Assembly: GCF_016545825.1 (NCBI RefSeq)
Contig: NC_052621.1
Span: forward strand, 7,526,199 to 7,590,198
DNA from: Eucalyptus grandis
Lineage: Eukaryota; Streptophyta; Magnoliopsida; Myrtales; Myrtaceae
Length of the DNA stretch: 64,000 nt
Reading direction: 5' to 3'
Position numbers and translations under genes: made by a program. This document shows, piece by piece, positions 50,570 to 61,154 of this stretch; the stretch's first letter is position 1, and every line of letters begins with the position of its first letter. The notes beneath the pieces are model-generated. The model made no database searches and had not been told where the DNA came from. It saw nothing but the letters and a program-made list of their open reading frames with translations.

Positions 50570-52221
50570 ATGCTGGACCTCGACCCCCTCACCCTCTCTC
50601 TCTGCTCCGTCCTTCCTCCTCTTCCTCTTCTTCGCCTCTCGCGCTCCGCCGCCTCCCCCGCCCCCGGCGGCCCCGCCGAGACCCCATGCCCGGAGTCGCA
50701 CCCCTTCATCGGCAACGTCGTCGGCTTCCTCCGCAACCGCCACCGCTTCCACGACTGGGTCGCCGACATGCTGTCGCGGACCCCCTCCTCGACCCTCCGC
50801 GTCCACGCCTTCCTCGGCCTCTCCGCGGGGTCTGCACCTCAACCCCGTCAACCTCCAGCACCTCCTCTCCTCCAACTTCCCCAACTACGTCAAGGGCTCC
50901 CGCTACCACGCCGTCCTCCGCGAGCTCCTCGGCGACGGCATCTTCGCCGTCGACGGGCACCTCTGGTCCCTCCAGCGCAAGATCGCCAGCCACGAATTCA
51001 CCACCAGGTCGCTCAAGCAGTTCATCTCGGAGACCGTCGGCCGCGAGATCTCCGACCGCCTCCTCCCCTTCCTGTCCAGGGCCTCCGACGAGGCAGGGTC
51101 GTCGACCTCAGGAGGCGCTGCAGAGGTTCTCCTTCGACAACATCTGCAGCGTCGCGTTCAGCGTCGATCCTAACTGTTTCGCCGCCGCGGGAGAAGCGTG
51201 GGGGATCTCCGGCCGCAATTCGGCTTTCGTCAAAGCTTTCGACGAGGCGGTCGAGAACTGCTCGTCGCGGTTCATTTCGCCCCTGCCTGTTCTGTGGAAA
51301 TTGAAGCGATTCTTCAATATCGGGTCGGAGAAACGGTTCAAATCGAACATAAGAGTGATCAACGAGTTCGCGATGGAGGTCATCAGATCGAAAGAGGAAC
51401 AACTCGAATCGGCGACCGGACGAGAGAACAGCGACGAGACGAGCCGCGATCGAGATCTGCTGTCGAGGTTCATGTCATCGAGCGCCGATCTGGAGTTCCG
51501 AGACCTGAAGGAGAAGAGGAAGTTCCTGCGAGACATCGTCATAAGCTTCGTTCTCGCAGGCAAGGACACGACATCGACGGCGTTGACCTGGTTCTTCTGG
51601 CTGATCGCCGCGCACCCGTCGTGCGAGCGCGAAATCCTCAAAGAGCTATCGTCGGCAGCTGCGGCGGAGGCGGCAACAACGTCGGAGGTGAAGATCTTCA
51701 GCTACGACGAGCTGAAGAGCCTCCACTACCTGCACGCGGCGGTGACCGAGTCAATGCGGCTGTTCCCGCCGGTTCCGATCAACTCGAGATTGACGGTGAA
51801 CGACGACGTGCTGCCCGACGGGACCCGTGTGGGGAAGGGGTGGTTCGCCGACTACTCGGCCTACGCGGTGGGGAGGAGCGAGGAGGTGTGGGGCCCGGAT
51901 TGCAGGGAGTTCAAGCCCGAGAGGTGGCTGGACGGCGGGGACGGCGACGGCGACGGCCAGAGCGTGCGGTTTAGGCCGTCCGACCAGTGGAAGTACCCGG
52001 TGTTCCACTGTGGGCCCAGAATGTGCCTGGGGAAGGAGATGGCGTACGTGCAGATGAAGTCCGTGGCAGCCGCCGTGATGGCGGAGTTCGAGGTTTTACC
52101 GGCGGCAGAGGACGGAGGCGAGAGCGCGAGGAGGATGGCGGATCCGCCCTACACGCTGTCGTTGCTCCTCAAGATGAGAGGAGGATTGCCCATTCGGCTA
52201 AGGAGGAGGAGGAGAGATTGA
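50570..52221 (+). pseudogene. Cytochrome P450, CYP94 family, with three frame breaks
   Basis: CYP94 enzymes, on the ER membrane, oxidise fatty acids or jasmonoyl-isoleucine (CYP94B/C members turn over the active jasmonate). Single exon starting MLDLDPLTLSLC, a hydrophobic anchor, then a proline-rich hinge and NRHRFHDW. Then, after a shift near 50828, NPVNLQHLLSSNFPNYVKG and DGHLWSLQRKIASHEFTT. Two more shifts near 51095 and 51110 lead to EALQRFSFDNICSVAFSVD. The rest is one open frame: AGKDTTSTALTWFFW (I helix), ESMRLFPP (ExxR), EFKPERWL, and the heme loop FHCGPRMCLGKEMAYVQMK. At 51110 one C of CTCCAG appears missing. The span is 1652 bases, not divisible by three. Every catalytic motif is intact, so sequencing error is a serious option. 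Confidence 0.82.
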
Positions 52222-53281
52222 AAAGGAAGACATTCCACAAAAAGACCATGAAACATTCTATCTTCACTTTTAGAAATATACACACACATATATGTATGCA
52301 TGTATATATATATATGTGTATATGTATATGTATGTATATGTATATTTATAGATGTTTTTGTACTGTAGTTTTTCTTGGGTCTAATTTTGTACTATAGTTG
52401 AGATTATTGGTCTCGACAGTGTACAAGCTCTGCATGTATCAATTTTATGTTTTGTTTCTTTTTTCTACATTTTTGCATTCTCATATATAAAGCGAAAAAG
52501 TACTTGTGAATTCTTATCTATCGTGGACTAGATAAAGCTCAGTTAGCAGTTAGTATCGCACGAGCCCACGTCACTCGATGGTGCGATCGTGTGATTTATG
52601 GAGGATCGGATTCTCGGGAGAATTCCATTAACAGGCACCTTCAATTGTTGGCGAACTGAAGTGACTAAATTTGTGGTAAAATTGCTCAAGATGGCATTAA
52701 AAAAGATTAAAAATAAATTATTGTGGAATTCACGTTCATCTTCAACTCACTGCTGTTCGATGGCTTCCATTCCTTAGGGGATAATCCTTTTTTCCTTCTC
52801 AATTTCTTGTTTCTCAAGTTCCTATCTCTCAAAACTTTTGCAAAATTGGTCCTTGCTTTTCGTATCTCCCAAAGCACAAACGCCCAATTAGGTTGTTCAA
52901 TTTGAGCATAAAATTATTTCAAAGATTTTGACAAATCGCTTTAAATCTTTTCTTTTAAATTTGATAGCAGGAGAACAAAGTGTTTTTCTGGAGAGATAAA
53001 TCCAAGATAATATCACGATAGTACAAGAAGTATTGCGTCAGCTTAGAATTCGAAACAGAAAGAAGTTTCAAGCAATGCTCAAATTAAACATGAGAAAGGA
53101 CTCTAACAGGAGGGCAATGGGCATTTGAAGTCTTTCGCAGTCTTTGAAAATGAAATTGCTTAACTTTTGGACCAAGAAGGATGAATATGCAAAGCTGATT
53201 TATAAGGGGTGTCAGTATTTCTTTTTTTTTGTCAGAAGATGTCAGTATTTGAATGTCTTATTTGAAAGTGATTGCCACTAA
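52222..53281. other. intergenic, no gene seen
   Basis: 3' side of the P450 gene, including a short (TATA/GTAT)-rich stretch at 52280-52350, then AT-rich DNA up to the foldback element. Confidence 0.5.
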
Positions 53282-54153
53282 GGGCGCGTTTGGTTGTGTT
53301 TTACGTTTAAAAATTGTTCCGGAACGAGAAATAGAAAAAGTATTTACGCTCGGGAACAATTTTTGAACAAAAATACGCGTTTAGTAAACTTGTTCCGGGA
53401 ATAAAAAATAAACGAAACATGTTTGGTAAATTTTGATAATTTTTTATTTCTTTTATTTTTCTATTTTTTTCTTATTTTTCCTTTTTTTTTTTTTTTCTTT
53501 TTCATTTTTTTCTTCTTTTGGCGAGGGCGGCTCGCCCGGCGAGGCGGCGCGGCCTCGTCGAGCCACCGCCGAGCGAGCCGAGGCTCGCCGGCCGTTGGCG
53601 GCTCGGCCTCGCCCAGGCTGGCGAGCTCGAGGCGGGATCTGGCGAGATCGAGCTCGCCCGGGCCGGCTGCGTAGTCGGCCTCGCCTTGATCCGTGGGAGC
53701 CGAGCTCGCCCGGCGGGCGGGCGAGCCGGCCTCGCGGATCTGGCGAGATCGAGGCTCGCCCGGGCCGGCGCGAGTCGGCCTCGCCCGGCTTCTGGCGAGC
53801 CTCGGCCTCGCCGGGGACGGCGACGTCGGCCTCGCCGGGCCTAGCGAGCCTCGCCGTGGGGCGAGGCCGCCGACCCTCGTCGGCCGATCGCCGGCCATGG
53901 CCGAGGCGGCGACCGGCCAAAAGAAAGAAGAACAAGAAAATAAGAGAAAAAGAAAAGAAAAAAAAGTGTTTCTCATTTGTGTTCGAAAACGAAAACACAA
54001 AATTGGTGTTTCGTTTCTGTTTCTTTTTGTTCACGGGAACAAAAGAACAAAAAGGCAAACGCACCCAAGCAACGTTTCTTTTTTTTTGTTCCTGGAACAA
54101 AAAATAGAAAAAGCTGTTTAAAAACAAAAAAAGAAGTGCAAACAAACGGGGCC
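53282..54153. mobile_element. GC-rich-core foldback element, copy D
   Basis: Flanked by TAA on both sides (53279-53281, 54154-54156). Left end GGGCGCGTTTGGTTGTG; right end inverts to GGCCCCGTTTGTTTGCAC. AT-rich arms carry AAATTGTTCC and GGAACAAAAA-type words. The core (53515-53935) is almost wholly GGCGAGGC, GCTCGCC and GAGGCTC words in both orientations, and ends in a stretch that inverts to TTTTGGCCGGTCGCC. The best-preserved copy. Open frames of 140-230 codons on both strands are artefacts of the GC-rich core. Confidence 0.72.
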
Positions 54154-54156
54154 TAA

Positions 54157-56095
54157 GCGATCGACCAACAACATGAGATCGGTCGTCAAAAGTTTCCGGT
54201 CAGGGTCAAACAACTCGACCCCGCCGACTAGGTAAAAACATTACGATAACAATCCTTTAACATTCGATGCGGAATCGGACGAAAGACTAAGGCTTTTATA
54301 AAATGAATTATCTCAGAAATATTTTTAGAAAAAATTGCTTGTATAATTTGAAATAATTAGTTAATGAAATTTTTTTCATTATAGACAATAATTTATTTCT
54401 AAGTATCTTCATGGATGATGAAAATATTTTTCGTTTGTTAATTATTACAAGAGAATTTTTTAAGAAATTTTTTCCTAAATCATAATTTTTCGCTAAACAA
54501 ATGAAACTTAAAGTCTGCTATTATTTTCCTATTGCCATGTGGATGTCTCAAAAGTACTTTGCTATTTGAACCTTCGATGACAGAATGAATGGAAGACTCG
54601 CGAAAGTCGACAGATCATTTTCACAAAGAAGAAGCATCGATTCTCATTCAAAGGATAACTTCGGCTCCAATTTTCTAGTATCACACAAAAAGACACCTAA
54701 CTCTCACTCGACAAAAAGTATCAAAAAAGTCATAGAGCTAATTCAATCTAAAACCTTTTCAATTTAATTAGTTGAGTCATAAACTTTTTCGCATTTTGCC
54801 AATTGAATCCATTTAGTCAATATAGGTCGAAAATTATTAACGTGGACGTTGATTATCCTATGTAGTATAACTAGCATTGACGTGGACTTTTTCTTTTAAT
54901 TCTACTTTTAGTTTTTTTTTTCGTTTTTTTTGTGGTCGATGAGGATTTGCCTCGTTAGGCCACGCCTAGGCGAGGGTGAGGACCAACCTAGCCAGATTTG
55001 GTGAGGCCAATCCTTGTTAGCCATGTCGTATGCTGGGCACCGATAGAAAGAGAAGAGAAAGAAAAAGAAAGAAAGAAGATAAAAATAAATGTCCATGTTG
55101 GCATTGATAATGACATTCACGTTAGTAATTTATAGCCTAAATTAGCTAGACGACTCGATTGACAAAAACATGAAATTTTTATAAACAAAATTGATCAAAT
55201 TAAAAAGTTAATGATTAAATTGATATCAATGCAATAGATTTAAAAAAATTTCTTACTTTTTCCTATCACTTCCGAGATAATTTTGGTTCAACTCAATTTT
55301 CCCTTGGCTTAAAATTCACAGGAGAGTGGTTTACATTCACATATATGTTGCGGGCCAATGCTTGGGCTTGCGAACCGTGCGGCACTTGGGTTCCCTTTGG
55401 CTCTTGTTTGGATGCCTAAACGTAATTCTAATGCTTGAATGCTAGATGATACAAAGAAGGAATGCGTACCCTTGTTTATACATGAGGCCTCCCAATTAAT
55501 TTCAATCTCCCCAACAACCATCTTCCCCGTTAAATACAAGACCTCGATCTATTTCATTAAATATAAACAATATCTAAAATGCATTTTCATGAAATCTTAG
55601 GTCTTTGGTAGTTGAAGACTTATTCGGTTCCCTTAGATCATATGTCGGTACATCAAGCCTTGAAAGCCTCCTGACCGTGATACAGACATATAGATACTAT
55701 AGTTAATGTGCATCGCACGTCAAGATAAGCACTACCGTGACATAGAGAAAAAGAGAGGGAGCGTTCAAAGAACCTTCCCTCCCATGAGAAAAGAGAATAT
55801 TCTTCCACACCAATCTACATTATATTACCATTTCAAAACTTTATAACACAAAAGCTCTTATAGAAAAGAACGAAAAATAAAAAATAAAAATCAACGATAT
55901 CACGCTACGCTACGACGACGACGACAAGACAAATCTTCGTGGCGGCGGGAACAGCAGGCGGCTATCGAAATATTTCGAGGAACGATTGAGAATCGAACGG
56001 GTCGCGATGAAGGAAATGATTTGAACCTGGAGTGGATTCGATCCGCCGTTGACTTGGTCAAGTGAAGGTGGATGATCGACTGAATCGTCGTCCCC
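54157..56095. other. intergenic with a short GC-rich relic
   Basis: Mostly AT-rich, nothing recognised. At about 54940-55040 a short stretch (GCCTCGTTAGGCCACGCC) resembles foldback cores, but has no ends. 55900-56095 is the 3' flank of the F-box gene. Confidence 0.45.
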
Positions 56096-57199
56096 CTAGT
56101 CCAAGCAGCGCGGAATCCTCAACTCGTACCCCTTCTTTTGGCTGCTTCTCATCATCTCCACCACAGCTTCGTCGCACGCCTTCCCTCTCTCCTCGTCTCC
56201 GCCGAAAGCGCCGATCAACAGCTCGGCGTCCTTCTCCATCGCGATCTCCCGATCGTCGTCCGCCCTTCGAGCCGCGGCGATCTTCACTCGCTTCATGCGG
56301 CGGCCGCTCGCCGGCAGATCCAGGACGGGAACGTACCACACGCTCACTCGGAGAGGGCCTCTCAGGCTCCTCAGCCTCTGCGACCTCAGTTCCTCCGCGG
56401 AGCTCCCCTTCGCGGACGAGCTCCCGTTGAAGCTCGCCAGCTCTTCCTCTCCCATGCACAGCTTCCCCCTCCCGGCGTCGTCCGAGACCACGACGCTCCG
56501 GAGCCCCCCGTGGTCGCGAGGGACGAAGTAGACGAGCCTAAACGACGCGCTCACGAGCGAGCACCTCGTCGTCTCGAGGATCGACTTCAGGTCGGACTCG
56601 CTGATCCTCTCCCTGACTCCGCCGCCGCCGCCGCCGCCGCCCCCGGGGGCGCCGGCCGAGGTCCTGCAAATCGACGCCGCCGAGAGCACGACGCAGGTCT
56701 CGAGCCGGGATCCGAAGACGGCTTTCCACCAGGTGAGGGAGCCGCGAGCCGCATCGTCGCCGCGCGACCTCGTGGAGTTCCGGAGCTCCACGCGGAGATC
56801 TCCGAGCTCGCGAAACCGGTACTTGAGGTGCGAGAGCTCGCCGTACGGGGCGACGCGGCCGCTGGAGCAGCAGACCGAGGCCGACGACCTTGACCCGACC
56901 AGCCTGGCGCGGAAGCTCTGGAGGATCCGCTTCAGGGCGCGAGCGGGGTTCCTCCGGGCGGAGGAGCCACCCCGGCGGTCGAAGTAGTCGAGGGGGAGGG
57001 AGAGGGCGTCGACCTGGGGGACGACGAGGCGGAAGCGCCGGCAGACGGAGGAGCAGACGACGAGGGCGTTGAGGTCGGCGATTTTGGAGAAGATGAGCAG
57101 GAGGAGGGCGTCGGGGAGCGAATCGAAGGGGTTCCCGTCGGGAGCGGCGCGGCCCGGCGGCGGCGGAGGATGAGGAGGAGCGCACGGTTTTTGAATCAT
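56096..57199 (-). CDS. F-box protein, AUF1/At5g46170-like clade
   Basis: Substrate-receptor subunit of an SCF ubiquitin ligase. Intact single exon, 367 codons, starting MIQKPCAPP. Following a proline-rich lead, residues about 22-68 form the F-box: NPFDSLPDALLLLIFSKIAD, then CSSVCRRFRLVVPQVDALSL. After it come LRVELRN, WWKAVFGSRLETCVVLSA, a nine-glycine run (GC-rich microsatellite), SESDLKSILETTRCSL and, at the end, EMMRSSQKKGYELRIPRCLD. No Kelch or LRR repeats. The clade of auxin-regulated F-box proteins (AUF1/AUF2) shares the SDLK and GY...L ending as I recall it, so that assignment is tentative. GA repeats at 57222-57240 and a TATA box lie upstream. No frameshift. Confidence 0.85.
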   Translation of the reverse strand: MIQKPCAPPHPPPPPGRAAPDGNPFDSLPDALLLLIFSKIADLNALVVCSSVCRRFRLVVPQVDALSLPLDYFDRRGGSSARRNPARALKRILQSFRARLVGSRSSASVCCSSGRVAPYGELSHLKYRFRELGDLRVELRNSTRSRGDDAARGSLTWWKAVFGSRLETCVVLSAASICRTSAGAPGGGGGGGGGVRERISESDLKSILETTRCSLVSASFRLVYFVPRDHGGLRSVVVSDDAGRGKLCMGEEELASFNGSSSAKGSSAEELRSQRLRSLRGPLRVSVWYVPVLDLPASGRRMKRVKIAAARRADDDREIAMEKDAELLIGAFGGDEERGKACDEAVVEMMRSSQKKGYELRIPRCLD

Positions 57200-57307
57200 G
57201 GAGGCGACGGAGGAGGAGAAGGAAGAGAGAGAGAGAGAAAGAGAGTTTGAATAGAAATGGCGGTGTGTTGGCGTGTGTGGATTGGATTGGAGGTAATGTT
57301 TGTATGT

Positions 57308-57317
57308 ATGTATATAC
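57308..57317 (-). promoter_or_regulatory. TATA box of the F-box gene
   Basis: Minus strand reads GTATATACAT. It would start transcription near 57285, about 85 bases before the start codon. Confidence 0.5.
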
Positions 57318-59152
57318 GGTGATGGGACTGATTGAGGTCACGCGACGCACGTGAGGGGCAGCTACGTCACCCTACGTAGAAGATTTATAGTCGACGCCCG
57401 ATTTCTTTCTTTTTAAGAAAAAGGCATTTTGTTAAAGTTTTTTTTTTTTTCCCATCAAAATGGAAAAATAATTTGCACGGTAAGTAGATTTCTTTTGCTT
57501 GGCGCTAAAGAATCAGGGTTCCTTTTTTTTCCGTGTCCGCAAACTTTAGTACGCGTTGGTAAGTTAAAGAATGTATCAGGCAAAAGAAAAGGATTTGTGA
57601 CTTCTTCGCAGCATTTTCATGAAATTACCCGATTCTTTTTTTTGTTGTTTGAAAATTAGCAATCTTTTTAACTACCTTGCCGACATCTCTTTTGCATAAA
57701 ATTCGAATTTACTAAATTTACTAATTTTGAGAACACAGCTCTAACTTGAATCGGTAATTCACGTTTAATTATTATTCTTATTATTATTAATTTACCAACT
57801 TTGCTGTTGATTTACCGGTTTCTATTTACCTTAGGAGAAAGTTGGAGAGAAATGACGACAGTGATTAAATCTAATGATTGGGGGTCTTTCCCAACTAAAA
57901 TTTGATGTTGTTAAAAAGTCAGTCCATGCATTCGAACACTTGTTTCGAGATGCGGGGGAGGGGGACCAATCATTCGGAAATGTCGAGATAAGAAAAGAGG
58001 AAAAGACATGACATGCATGCTTATGTCGATTTTGGTACGACCTATACGTTATTTTCTAAAGGCTAGTCAGAACCTGCCTTCTGAGTTATTTGACTTTCGA
58101 TCACATCTTTTTTCGAGGGTTGGATGGCCTTTTCATCATTTCGTAGGAATCTTGAAACTCCAAATTTAGATGGAATGCTCATCGTCAGATTGGGTTACGT
58201 TTTCTCACATGATAAGGAAAGGCTATTACTATTCGGTAGAGATATGTGGACATAAAATTTTTGACATTCGAATTTATAATTAAAATGGGAAAATTACTAT
58301 TTACGCATAAGTGCATGCTGACCTATGAAAAATTGCGAACAGTAGTGAAGGAAAAAAAGTTGCTTATCATTAGTTGATACATTCATTAGCTGATACATGC
58401 CACTCGGCATGTACTGTTTACCTTTTTCGTACACTAGAAAGGTGTCGGCACATGAAAGAGTACTAGATTGTTGAAAGCTTGAGAGTTACATTTCCTTATC
58501 AAAACTTGAAATTGCATGGGAAAAACAACAATTATTGATATAATTAAATTTGCTCTTGTTTTGTGTCATGCGCGGGAATCAATCATCTATGGAGAAATCA
58601 TTGATTTTTTTTTTTTATTCATGAAAAGCGATTTTTCTCATTGAAATTTACTGACTACATAGAAAAATTGCTAGCCACAAGGAGGTACTTTGTACCGAAG
58701 ATGAGACCATATAATTAATGATTGCAATGTTATCCACCATTACATCCAAGAGTCGAGCTAGCAATGGGCCAATGGCATACAAAACCACATTTATGCAACG
58801 GCTACCATAGTATAAAATGTATAACCAATATGACGTGACACAACATGCACGTTAGCTCAGGTAAATACGATTTCATCATCAATCAATCGTTTGACAAGTT
58901 AAATTAAAAAAGACAGGTGCCAATCTCGGCACAGAATCGACGCACGCAACTGGGAACTATAACTGCAACAAGACGACAGAAATTACTAGCAGTAGCCGAA
59001 CTCCTAAACTACTTTCGTGTATATTTGCATCTTAATTCAGGATTTACCAGACATATATGAAGGCACAAAATCTGCAACGACGCAAGGAAAGAACTCTAAA
59101 CTAACTGCTAAATGGACGTATACAAGAAGAAGCATCATACAGCGATCGGCGG
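57318..59152. other. intergenic, no gene seen
   Basis: F-box promoter and AT-rich DNA. The last 150 bases are probably the 3' untranslated part of the small gene that follows. Nothing else recognised. Confidence 0.5.
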
Positions 59153-59505
59153 TCATCGACGGACGATGGTCTCGAAGCAGTTGAGCCCATCAAACTGAGG
59201 GGCCAACCGCGGCGGCATGCTCTGCTTCTCGGAGAGGTAAGGCGAGCTTCTCAATGGCTCGTTCTCCGCGACTCTTGGAGCTGAAGACGAAACCGGTTGG
59301 AGCCGCGACGAGCGCACCCCATGAGGATCCCTCCCATTGTCATCGCCCGCTTTGCTTCTTTTGCCGTCCGAAACTGCACGAACCTGCAAAAAACCCTATC
59401 ATTACCCATCAAAGATTTCTGTAACCCAGAGAGAGAGAGAGAGAGAGGACGACCGACCTCAGTGGCGTACATGGCCAAAGCAGCGAAAGAACTGGACATG
59501 GACAT
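59153..59505 (-). CDS. Small two-exon protein, 92 residues, function unknown
   Basis: Exon 1 (59505-59458) encodes MSMSSSFAALAMYATE; exon 2 (59383-59153) continues VRAVSDGKRSKAGDDNG and ends PPRLAPQFDGLNCFETIVRR. The GT-AG intron is 74 bases, phase 0, and contains a (GA)n run. I have seen the PPRLAPQFDGLNCFET ending in other plant predicted proteins but know no function. No signal peptide, membrane segment or known domain. The reading frame, splice signals, TATA box and leader all agree, so it is a real gene. Confidence 0.7.
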
Positions 59506-59546
59506 GGGTGAAGGAGCACTGAATTGGAGAAGAAGATGAAGTTGAA

Positions 59547-59547
<1 letters not shown>

Positions 59548-59583
<36 letters not shown>
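59548..59583. repeat. (ATG)12 microsatellite in the leader of the small gene
   Basis: Twelve ATG units; on the transcript side this is (CAT)12, within about 120 bases of leader. It creates no upstream start codon on the minus strand in the run itself. Confidence 0.95.
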
Positions 59584-59586
<3 letters not shown>

Positions 59587-59648
59587 GGGGGAGAGGTGGT
59601 GACTGACACCGGAAGTTGGACAATGAGAAAGAAGAGACCGACGGCTGA

Positions 59649-59656
59649 TTTTATAT
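59649..59656 (-). promoter_or_regulatory. TATA box of the small gene
   Basis: Minus strand reads ATATAAAA, setting transcription near 59622. Confidence 0.5.
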
Positions 59657-61154
59657 GCGGATTACCGAAACGCGGATGGCACGCCGTGTGGACGGCAAAA
59701 ACGCGAGAAAAACGTGGGTTTTTGTTTTTTTCTTTTCCGCCTCATGCTTTCAGGTTTTGTATCTTGTTTTCTCGGTCGTTTTTCACGCTAGAACATCCGT
59801 GGGGATACTTTCGTGTAATGAAAAAGAAACCTTGGACGCGGTGAAGTTCGAGTCGCAACTAAGAGGTGACGAATGGACAGGGCCGCACGTTTCTCTCGTG
59901 GACCGAGGGCTGATAGTTGCGACATTTGGAAACTCCCACATCAATTAATATAAAGGAAATGAGTGTGATAAATATCACGAGTTGAAATTTCAAATAGATT
60001 ATAATAATGTTGTGGTACGCAAGGGATTCAAAATGTAATTTTATTTGTTTTATTTATAGTTTTCGAAAGGGATTCCGTTAGGGTTATATTAATAAATATT
60101 TGGCACTGGGTTGGTTAATTTAAAGTGGTGATAAAATGCGTAATGCCACAATAGTTGTTAATGAAGACTAATACTCTCTGAGATTATGTATCGGACAAAT
60201 GGTAGGTCTTAGTGGATTCAAAATATTTTTCTGAATTATCAGTATGGACACTGATTTTCTTATTTGTGTACTGATTTTACTAAATATTTTGGTAATTTAA
60301 TCACTTCTTCTTTTTCATCCACCATCATGTATTTTCAACCTAAGCCATCATTACTTTTAACTCTTGTTTTTTTTTTTTTTGGTCGGTTATACTATACTCA
60401 TACCCTATCACTCTCTCTCTCGAACTTTTTTGCGGGTGTGAGAATCGAAATTTATTCCTGAAATTAAATCGTTTCCACGTCAACTCCTCTTGAAAAGATG
60501 GGGATTTGAATATTCTACTTCTCCTTTCCCATGTGGAAAGGGTGGTATTCCAGTGGTTAACTTTTGATTAATTGTTCTTATGCTTTTATACCTCATGTAA
60601 GTTGCTAAATACATCCCATTTGGTCATGAAAATCCATTTCGACATGCTTCAAGTCTTCAACTTCTTTGTCGTCTTTTACTTTCCAATCTTCTAAGTAACC
60701 TCGCATTGGTATTTTTAAAGCTTCTAATTTGATATTTCAAGTGTTTACAAGGTGAATTATTGGATTCCTCTTCATCTTATCAAACTAGTTTTGTTGCTTA
60801 AAAAAATTGAGTTAAAATTATGTTCTTGATTTGCTTTAAAGGTAATTATAACTTTCATTTGCTCAAGTCATTTTTCTAGCAAGTGAAAACTCTAAAGACT
60901 AATGGCCCGTTTTTTGTTCAACTTTGGGGAAATGGTTTTGGGAAAATACAAATACCTTTAAGGTAAATGAGTTTTTCAAAATGTTGTATCGTCGGGTAAA
61001 TTGTAATTTTAAATAGCATTGGAAAATAATTTTGGTGTAAATACCATTCGATAAAACTCACATTTATAAAAGGGTTTTGCTTCTTCTTTTTTTAATCTGA
61101 AAGTTAAATCCAGTGGAGGTTGGTTGCTGGTCAACTGTTGAATGGCCAAATCTA
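59657..61154. other. intergenic, no gene seen
   Basis: AT-rich DNA up to the foldback element; no recognised feature. Confidence 0.5.

Noticed and set aside
50480..50993. Minus-strand frames within the P450 exon
   Set aside because: Shadows of the GC-rich P450 exon, rich in Arg/Gly without motifs.
53433..54145. Long overlapping frames on both strands (up to 230 codons)
   Set aside because: They lie in the GC-rich core and arms of foldback copy D; the protein is low-complexity Arg/Ala/Pro/Gly, and stops are rare simply because the core is GC-rich.
56538..57350. Second minus-strand frame overlapping the F-box gene
   Set aside because: Arg/Pro-rich shadow frame; the F-box frame has the domain.
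59524..59844. Plus-strand frame with a poly-Met run
   Set aside because: It is the (ATG)12 microsatellite read through; the real gene is on the other strand.
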